This document shows, one piece after another, positions 57,218 to 64,000 of a stretch of 64,000 bases of DNA. Each line of letters opens with the position of its first letter. The first letter of the stretch is position 1. The notes under the pieces are model-generated. The model was not told the DNA's origin. It worked only from the letters and a program-made list of their open reading frames with translations, and did no database searches. This stretch comes from Haliotis asinina. Taxonomy: Eukaryota; Mollusca; Gastropoda; Lepetellida; Haliotidae. The translations under genes and the position numbers were made by a program. The stretch spans positions 74,326,504 through 74,390,503 of the forward strand of contig NC_090280.1 of assembly GCF_037392515.1 (NCBI RefSeq), written 5' to 3'.

Positions 57218-57394
57218 TAAATAATCGAGTCTGAACCAGACTATCAAGTGGCCAACAACATGAGCATCAATCTACGCAATTGGGATACGATGACATGCGT
57301 CAACCAAGTCAGCGAGCCTAACCACCTGATCCTGCTGGTCACCTCTTACAGCCAGCATGGCTTGCTGAAGATCGATTCTAACCGGGATCTCCAT
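57218..57394 (-). mobile_element. SINE-like element, family 1, reverse orientation, partial
   Basis: GTAAATAATCGAGTCTGAAC, GAGCATCAATCTACGCAATT, CAAGTCAGCGAGCC and ACCACCTGATCCTGCTGG are the reverse complement of the family body. The ACTC tail is missing. Confidence 0.85.
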
Positions 57395-58794
57395 GAGTCG
57401 GAATTTATGACCTGGTGCAATAAAAAGTTACCATTACCCATACTACACTAAAATATATGTTTTTTCCATCTTCATAGGTGATTCAGCCTATATTTTACAA
57501 CTATTTAAAGGCTGCATCTATGTGATCTAAATTTATTCATTTATTGTGAAAAATTGTCCAGTTATTGCAAACACAATTTGTTGTATTGTGTCTGTTATCT
57601 CTTGCAGGTGAAGCAGCTTTTGTCAAGGGAGAGCTGATCCTTTTTTAACACCTGTCCCTGTTAGTCACATACTCCACCATGCAGGTAAGCATACGCTGAC
57701 TTTTCATAAGTTGGACTCCACGGTAGCACTAATATATTGCAGTACACTTTTCAAACATACTGCAAATGTATTTCAGTATTCTTTTGGAGTGATCTAAGAC
57801 TAAAGTGATCGTAATCCTCATACATGTGATAATCAAAGTGATAACAGCAGTGTTTGCCCTGATGCAGAAAATTTGCATGTTTGACGCAAAATGTTTATGT
57901 CAAATATGTAGTGAATTTCGAAGCTTGTGTCATTGTTGTCACAATGGTACTTGGCCCTTAGTTCAGATAATCTTAACTTCTAATTTGCTGTTGTTTAAAA
58001 CTAATAAGTTTAATGATTGCCAGTTAATTGTTCATTGTTGATTAAATACCCAACCTGCCTTGCCTTGGTTTTATCATGACTAAACTCTCACAGTTGATGT
58101 CTTGATTAAAGTTCCAGATTGAAGTTGATTTCCCATGATTACCAAGAAGTCACGATCATGAGTATTTATGCCTAGGGCATAAAAGAAATGCATTATTATG
58201 TTTTTAGAGAAGTGTGGTATGACTTTCTGCCTTTAACATTGTTTAACTATTGCCTGGGTTTCTTGGCCACACCTGCACAAAGAGTGCTTCATCTATGGTG
58301 GGTAACCTGGGTAGTTAAATTTTTAAGCAAGTTTGACACACGATATCAAAATGTCACATTTGGTAAAAAAATGTGTCGAAACATTATGTAATAAAAATAG
58401 CAAGTGACCACAGCATTTGTTTGGCAAGTGACGTCCCCTTGTGGCACTGTCTGTAAAAAGTAATAATTCTCTTAAAAGTTAATCGTTTTACCTTAATTAT
58501 TCAATCTGTGTTATATTAAATAAGGCAGGAAAATGAATTTTCATGGCAGTATGTAGAATATGACACATTCATATAGCTTTCTGAAAAGCAGGAATTTTAA
58601 AAAAAATATTGATTCATCAATGAGAAAAGGTTTTTTATAATCACAAGATTTTATATAACGTGAATTTCTAGATAGTAAATTTACAGTATATTAATGTTAA
58701 AAAAAACCCAAAAATATGTTTCCAGGGGATATCAACATTATCTCCAATAGAAAAAAACATACCCAAATTTAATAAGTGGAGATAACTCTTGCCG
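57395..58794. other. No gene recognised; one isolated exon-like segment
   Basis: 57609-57686 is bounded by CTTGCAG and ATGCAG|GTAAGC and contains ACCATGCAG just before the donor, so it could be an untranslated or first exon on the plus strand. No partner exon is visible. The rest is AT-rich. Confidence 0.3.
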
Positions 58795-59432
58795 AGGCTT
58801 ACCTCAGGATAAATGCTTGTGTGGTCAAAATATCATGAAGTATGAGGCACCCGTGGCGAGCCACCTCCTCGTGGTGGGTGCTGGGTAAAGCCAAGAGCTC
58901 GCCGACACCCCCGTAGTGGACCCGGGGGGATATTTGGTCCACCAACCCGTTTGCCATGGGTTGCGGCCCTGTGTCGGTTGAGGAGGAGATCCTGGTGGTT
59001 GAGGGCAATGGGAGCAAGACCAGTGTTCCTATTGCTCAACACACCACTTCGGCCCTGACTTCACCTAGACGGGAGGTTGAATGGGCCCGGTTCAACCAAT
59101 CGGCTGGTCACGCCAAGCCCTGAGCATTACTGTATGTAATGTTACACAAAATTTTGAGAATCGTAAGATGGATATTATTAGGTCTTGGCCGATTTTTGGA
59201 TCTTCTGAATTTCAAATTTTACTAATTCATATTTTTGCCTAGAGTCGTATGCCCAGAAGGCGGTGGCTCATGGGCCAATCTGATGGAATTATTAATGTTT
59301 TAATTCTTCTGCTGGAGTATATCATCCGAGTATCCTTGGTGCTGTAAGCTGGAGGCCCGCTTACTTTAGCATTGTCCTTGTGATACTCCGTGGTGGGTGG
59401 GGAGCTCGGATGATGAACCATTTAAACTAACC
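58795..59432 (+). promoter_or_regulatory. 5' leader of the LINE
   Basis: GC-rich at first (GTGGCGAGCCACCTCCTCGT, with strong hairpin potential), then AT-rich up to the ORF1 start. LINEs of this type carry an internal promoter here; the elements of that promoter are not visible by eye. Confidence 0.5.
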
Positions 59433-60707
59433 ATGGCTTATGAGAACCCAACAAAAAAAACAAAACGTCCACTTGATATTGACCCTGTTGATAGTGACCA
59501 TAGACCGTCTGCATCGATTGAGTATTGGCCGCGTTTCATTGTTATTGAGACTCCTGACAAGACACCATTAAAGTTGAACCCCTTTGCTGTATCCAAGGGT
59601 ATTCAAGGTATTGCAGGGGATGTGAAGAACATAAGACGCTTACGTTCAGGTGCCCTGTTAGTAGAGTGCGGAAAAAAGCAACAAGCAACTAATTTGCTGA
59701 ACATCAAATCTTTCGTGGGTATTCCGGTCACGGTTTCTGCACACAAAACCTTGAATTCAAGCAAAGGTATCGTTAGAGATCGAGACCGATTGTTTGATGA
59801 TATGTCGGAACTTGATATAGGATCTGAAATGAAGGATCAAGGTGTACTCTTCGTCAAGCGCTTTTCAACTCGGAGAAACAGTGAAACCATCAAAACGAAC
59901 ACCTATCTGTTTACTTTTTCATGTCCTAATGCTCCCAAATCAGTGAAGGCAGGCTACTGTAACATTCCAGTTGATACCTACATCCCCAACCCGCTCAGGT
60001 GTTTTAAATGCCAGAAATATGGACACGGCGTAAATACTTGCACATTGTCTGTTGTGTGTGCTCACTGTGGTGAGAAGACACACACAACAGAAGATTCTGA
60101 CAGTGACTATAAAAAATGTACCAATTGCTCAGGCGACCATTCGTCATTTTCTAAACAGTGTCCTATTTGGAAAGAGCAAATGGAGATCAATAAAATAAAA
60201 TTTACACAAAATATCTCTTTTTCTGAGGCCAAAAAACTGGTAAAGAGATCTGAACTTTCGCAAAGTTATGCTACAGTAACAAAAACATCATCGGGGTGTA
60301 GCTCTAAAACAACATCAACCACAGGGTGCCAAACTACCTTGACTTGGGTCAATTGTGATTCTCCACAGACTTTGTGCACTGCTATATCATCACAGACTGA
60401 GGAATCACTTCCTAGTACATCAAAGTCTTCTTCTGATCACAAATCATCATCTCAGTCACACTCAAAGTCTCAATCGACAGCTGATAGTCAACACACTGTG
60501 AAAAGTAAACCGAAGCCAAAGCCTGATGCTTCAAAACAGCAAAGTGGCAGAGCTCCTAAAGGGTCACAGAACAAAATTCAACTGTTTAATAAATACGGGT
60601 CTCTTGAAGACATGAACGTTTCTGAAAACGTCCATTCTAGGGCACATAGCTTGTCGCCCTCCAAAAGAGTGCGGGGTAGATCCCCAATAAATCCACCTAA
60701 AAGATAG
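59433..60707 (+). CDS. LINE ORF1, gag-like RNA-binding protein
   Basis: 424 residues from an ATG in good context (CCATGG); the frame is open a further 12 codons upstream but only from a GTG. It would coat the element's RNA. The N-terminal third (FIVIETPDKTPLKLNPF ... GALLVECGKKQQ ... IPVTVSAHKTLN) looks like an RRM-like fold. Around residues 190-250 come cysteine-histidine knuckles: CFKCQKYGHGVNTC, CAHCGEKTH and CTNCSGDHSSFSKQC. The C-terminal part is rich in Ser, Lys and Gln and probably disordered, ending in a basic stretch (SPSKRVRGRSPINPPKR). No damage is visible. Confidence 0.9.
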   Translation: MAYENPTKKTKRPLDIDPVDSDHRPSASIEYWPRFIVIETPDKTPLKLNPFAVSKGIQGIAGDVKNIRRLRSGALLVECGKKQQATNLLNIKSFVGIPVTVSAHKTLNSSKGIVRDRDRLFDDMSELDIGSEMKDQGVLFVKRFSTRRNSETIKTNTYLFTFSCPNAPKSVKAGYCNIPVDTYIPNPLRCFKCQKYGHGVNTCTLSVVCAHCGEKTHTTEDSDSDYKKCTNCSGDHSSFSKQCPIWKEQMEINKIKFTQNISFSEAKKLVKRSELSQSYATVTKTSSGCSSKTTSTTGCQTTLTWVNCDSPQTLCTAISSQTEESLPSTSKSSSDHKSSSQSHSKSQSTADSQHTVKSKPKPKPDASKQQSGRAPKGSQNKIQLFNKYGSLEDMNVSENVHSRAHSLSPSKRVRGRSPINPPKR

Positions 60708-63700
60708 TTTATTCCAATAATATTATACAGTGGAACTGCAGAGGATTGAGGACTAATTTACATGAATTACAGCTATTAGTCCAAGATTTTACACCTTCAG
60801 CGATATGTCTCCAAGAGACATACTTAAAACAAACAGATACATTTGACCTTCGTCATTTTAATGCATATCATTCTTTTTCACCTCCGGGTGATAGAGCCAC
60901 TGGCGGGTCATCCGTTCTAGTCAGACAAAACGTTATTCAAAGCCCTGTTTCACTAAATACTAATATGCAGGCTGTTGCTGTGAGAATTACTTTACATGTA
61001 GCGTTTACGCTATGCTCACTCTATATTTCGCCTTCTTCGACATTTGCCAAAATTGATCTTCAAGCCCTGTATGACCAACTCCCGAAGCCCTGTATTATAA
61101 TGGGAGATTTAAATGGGCATAACCCACTCTGGGGTAGTGTAACTACAAACACTAAAGGTAAGTTGTTGGAGGACTTTTGTTCTGACAATGATTTATGTAT
61201 TTATAATGATGGTTCCAGCACATATTTACACCCTGGGACAGGGACCTATTCTGCTCTTGACTTGTCATTGACAAATTCAGAACTGCTGAATGAATTCAAA
61301 TGGTCAGTCCACGATGATCTCTGTGGAAGTGACCATTTTCCTACTATTTTAAAAGCTGTAACTCCATCTGATGTTCCTCCATCATCAAGACGAAATTTTA
61401 AAAAGGCTAACTGGGCTTTATATGAAACACTGTGTGCTGAAAAACTTAAACCTGAACGTTTTATTGACGTTCCCGATGCTATTAAATGCTTTTCTGATGA
61501 ACTGATTTACATAGCTGATGAGTGTATACCTAAGTCCTCTGCAGTTCCACACATAAGAAAACCATGGTTCAACGATGAGTGCAAACAAGCTAGGAAGGCA
61601 AGGAAAAAAGCAGAACATTATTTCCGTCGCCATCCTATGGTGCATAATTTAAATAAATTTAAAACTTTAAATGCTAAAGCACGGCGTACTTTTAAACAGA
61701 ACAAACGCCAATCTTGGCAAAATTATGTATCCAAAATAAATTCTCGGACACCAATGTCCAAGGTATGGAACATGGTCCAAAAAATTAAAGGCAAAGGTAC
61801 TAAATCTACTGTCCATCATCTCAAACATGGAGATCAATTGCTTACTGATAAATCAGATATCGCAAATAAACTGGGCGAAACCCTCGCTAAACACTCTTCC
61901 TCTTCTAATTATTTACCTAAATTCCAGCAGTATCAAAAACAACAAGAAAAGAAAACTATTAATTTCAACTCAGATAATGGGGAAGATTATAATGAAACTT
62001 TTTCTATTCATGAGCTCCATACTGCTCTTGATCAAGCTCATGATACTGCTACAGGAGCTGATAACATACATTATCAACTCCTGAAGCACTTACCAGAATC
62101 CTGCCTAGAAACTCTTCTTATTATTTTTGATGATATTTGGACATCGGGTAACTTTCCTCCGTCATGGCGTGACGCCATAGTAGTACCAATACCTAAACCT
62201 GGACGTGATCATACGGATCCATCCAATTATCGACCTATTTCACTAACTAGCTGTGTTTGCAAGACCATGGAACGCATGATAAATAATCGACTTGTTTGGT
62301 ACTTGGAAACCAATAACCTTATCGCAGACATACAATGTGGTTTCCGAAAAAACAGAAGTACAGTCGATCACTTAGTGCGTTTAGAATCATTTGTGAAGAA
62401 CGCGCTGATTAATAAACAACATGCTGTGCCTATCTTTTTTGATCTTGAGAAGGCATATGACACAACCTGGAAATATGGGATTTTGAGAGATTTACATGAT
62501 TTCGGTTTGCGAGGTCGTTTGCCTGAGTTCATAGCCAAATTTTTAAACAACAGACAATTTCAAGTTCGAGTGGGTTCTACCCTGTCTGATCATTACAGTC
62601 AGGATCAGGGTGTTCCAAAAGGCAGTATTTTGTCAGTCACACTTTTTAGTATAAAGATAAACAGTTTATCAAAAGTTTTAAACGATTCAATTGATGGATC
62701 GTTATTTGTGGATGATTTTAATATTTCTTGTCGTGGGAAAAATATGCATACTATTGAACGGCAACTGCAGCTGTGTTTGAACAAAATAGATAAATGGTGT
62801 CTTGAAAACGGCTTTAAATTTTCTAAATCGAAAACTAACTGTATACATTTTTGTCGTAGATACAAACCGCATAAAGACCCTGAACTATCTCTAGATGCTA
62901 CTCCCATTAAAGTTGTCAAGGAGGCCAAATTCTTGGGCCTAATATTTGACTCACACCTAACGTTTCTGCCCCATATTAAATCTCTGAAAACTAAGTGCCT
63001 GAAAGCACTTGATTTGTTGAAAGTGGTGTCAAATTCTAAATGGGGAGGGGATCAAGCAACCCTCTTACACCTGTATCGATCACTCATACGTTCGAAACTT
63101 GATTATGGCTCCATCGTATATGGTGGAGCCTGCAAAAGCTACCTTAAACTTCTTGATTCTGTCCACCATCAAGGCTTAAGACTTTGTCTTGGGTCTTTCA
63201 GAACTTCACCTATTTACAGTCTCTACGTTGAGGCCGATGAACCATCTCTTACTCAACGTCGTATAAAATTGTCATTACAATACATTACTAAATTATATTC
63301 TAATGAATCTAACCTTGCCTATAACTGTGTCTTCAATCCGCTTTATGAGGATTTGTATGACAAAAAGTCTTCTCTTGTTCCACCTCTTGGGCACAGAATT
63401 AAACCATTTATTTCTTCTGCCGGTATAGACCTGGAAAGTATATCGCCTTCCCGTCTTCTTTCTTCTCCTCCTTGGCAATTGGTTAGGCCACAAGTTGACC
63501 TAACATTAACGACATTTAAAAAATCAGAAACGAATGAATTACAGTATAAACAAGAATATAATCAATTGAAACATAAATACAGCAATTATAAATCCTTATT
63601 TACAGATGGGTCCAAGGACGGTGGTGCAGTTGCTTGTGCTACTGTCATTGGATCCAGAACAATATCTTCTAGATTACCAGACAATAGTTCTATTTTTACA

Positions 63701-64000
63701 GCAGAAGCTAACGCCATATCAACAGCTCTTAAATATATTCAAAGACACTCGAAACGTAAACAGTATATAATATATTCCGACTCTCTTTCTTGCCTTCAGG
63801 CTATTAAAAACATTTCTTGTAAACATCCACTTTTAATAGAAATTATTGAATTGTACAATAATCTTGCTACTGGCCAGTGCGACAACGTCCTTTGTTGGTT
63901 ACCTAGTCACGTAGGCATTTCTGGTAACACAATGGCCGATCTTGCTGCTAAGGCAGCACTCAACAAATCTGTGACACCACTTCTTATTCCATACTCTGAT
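60701..64000 (+). CDS. LINE ORF2, endonuclease / reverse transcriptase / RNase H (3' end outside window)
   Basis: Open for 1,100 codons to the window edge, in the -1 frame relative to ORF1 and overlapping its last 7 bases. There is no early ATG, so start is probably by reinitiation or a non-AUG codon. Endonuclease: QWNCRGL (60728), ICLQET, GDLN (61103), SDH (61328). Reverse transcriptase: PSNYRPISLTS, QCGFRKNRST, FFDLEKAYDT, QGVPKGS, FVDD (62705) and KFLGLIFD. RNase H: TDGS (Asp at 63605), AEAN (Glu at 63704), YSDS (Asp at 63779) and PSHVG; the last acidic residue appears in NTMADLAAK. All catalytic residues expected for the three activities are present. It nicks target DNA and copies the element RNA in place. 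Confidence 0.92.

Larger units (their letters stand above)
58795..64000 (+). mobile_element. Apparently whole LINE of the I/Nimb type, running off the window
   Basis: Layout: a GC-rich 5' leader from about 58800 (exact start uncertain), ORF1 (59433-60707) with RNA-binding and zinc-knuckle regions, and ORF2 (60701 onward) with apurinic endonuclease, reverse transcriptase and RNase H. RNase H after the reverse transcriptase and a gag-like zinc-knuckle ORF1 point to the I superfamily (Nimb and kin), although Jockey-type similarity is also strong in the polymerase. No stop interrupts either ORF, in contrast to the four dead LINEs elsewhere in the window, so the insertion looks young. The 3' end and tail lie outside the window. 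Confidence 0.85.

Noticed and set aside
58799-59042. Minus-strand frames in the GC-rich stretch
   Set aside because: Antisense shadows of the LINE 5' leader.

Overview
The window looks like nuclear DNA of a marine gastropod, most likely an abalone (Haliotis) or close vetigastropod. This is inferred from intron-rich genes in AT-rich DNA, many short interspersed repeats ending in a GCGGCGTAAAACTAAACTCACTCAC-type tail (recalled as abundant in abalone), and a lectin/PAN gene of molluscan type. No operons, phage genes or CRISPR arrays are present. No retrovirus, LTR element or Polinton was recognised. Only three host genes can be read end to end. Most of the rest is repeats and transposon fossils.

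Layout. 1-13.7 kb holds no confident coding exon. It has a TATA box with a possible leader exon (365-511), short interspersed elements, a 160-bp satellite split by a SINE (9.0-9.7 kb), an inverted repeat around a 44-bp minisatellite (10.47-10.88 kb), microsatellites and a palindromic MITE (13.16 kb). 13.76-18.26 kb is cytosolic sulfotransferase gene A (five coding exons, 299 aa), followed by a 37-bp-type minisatellite (18.8-19.8 kb) and a long inverted repeat (20.24-20.65 kb). 23.15-38.47 kb is sulfotransferase gene B, a tandem duplicate with the same exon lengths and phases, also 299 aa and about 88% identical by eye. Its first intron has grown to about 12 kb and carries an L1/Tx1-like LINE fossil, a MULE transposase fossil, a broken spliced gene for an RPA-like OB-fold/zinc-ribbon protein, and an R2/R4-like LINE fossil. 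A second, more homogeneous copy of the minisatellite follows gene B (39.7-40.3 kb).

40.6-43.6 kb contains two further LINE fossils on the minus strand, one split by a SINE. 46.25-52.2 kb is a minus-strand gene of three exons encoding a 225-aa PAN/apple plus C-type lectin protein. Its introns carry SINEs, a Tc1-like transposase fossil with a MITE nested inside it, and a mariner-like fossil. 52.2-58.8 kb is gene-poor apart from SINEs and a large GATA/GA/TA microsatellite. 58.8-64.0 kb is a LINE of the I/Nimb type with an intact gag-like ORF1 and an ORF2 (endonuclease, reverse transcriptase, RNase H) that is open for 1,100 codons to the window edge, so it looks young.

The two sulfotransferases would act in the cytosol, moving sulfate from PAPS to small acceptors. 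The lectin gene would act outside the cell, probably in recognition. Nothing in the sequence links the two loci functionally. The strongest points for follow-up are the sulfotransferase pair with shared flanking minisatellites and altered active-site motif, the nested and SINE-split elements, two unrelated SINE families sharing one 3' tail, and the apparently whole LINE.
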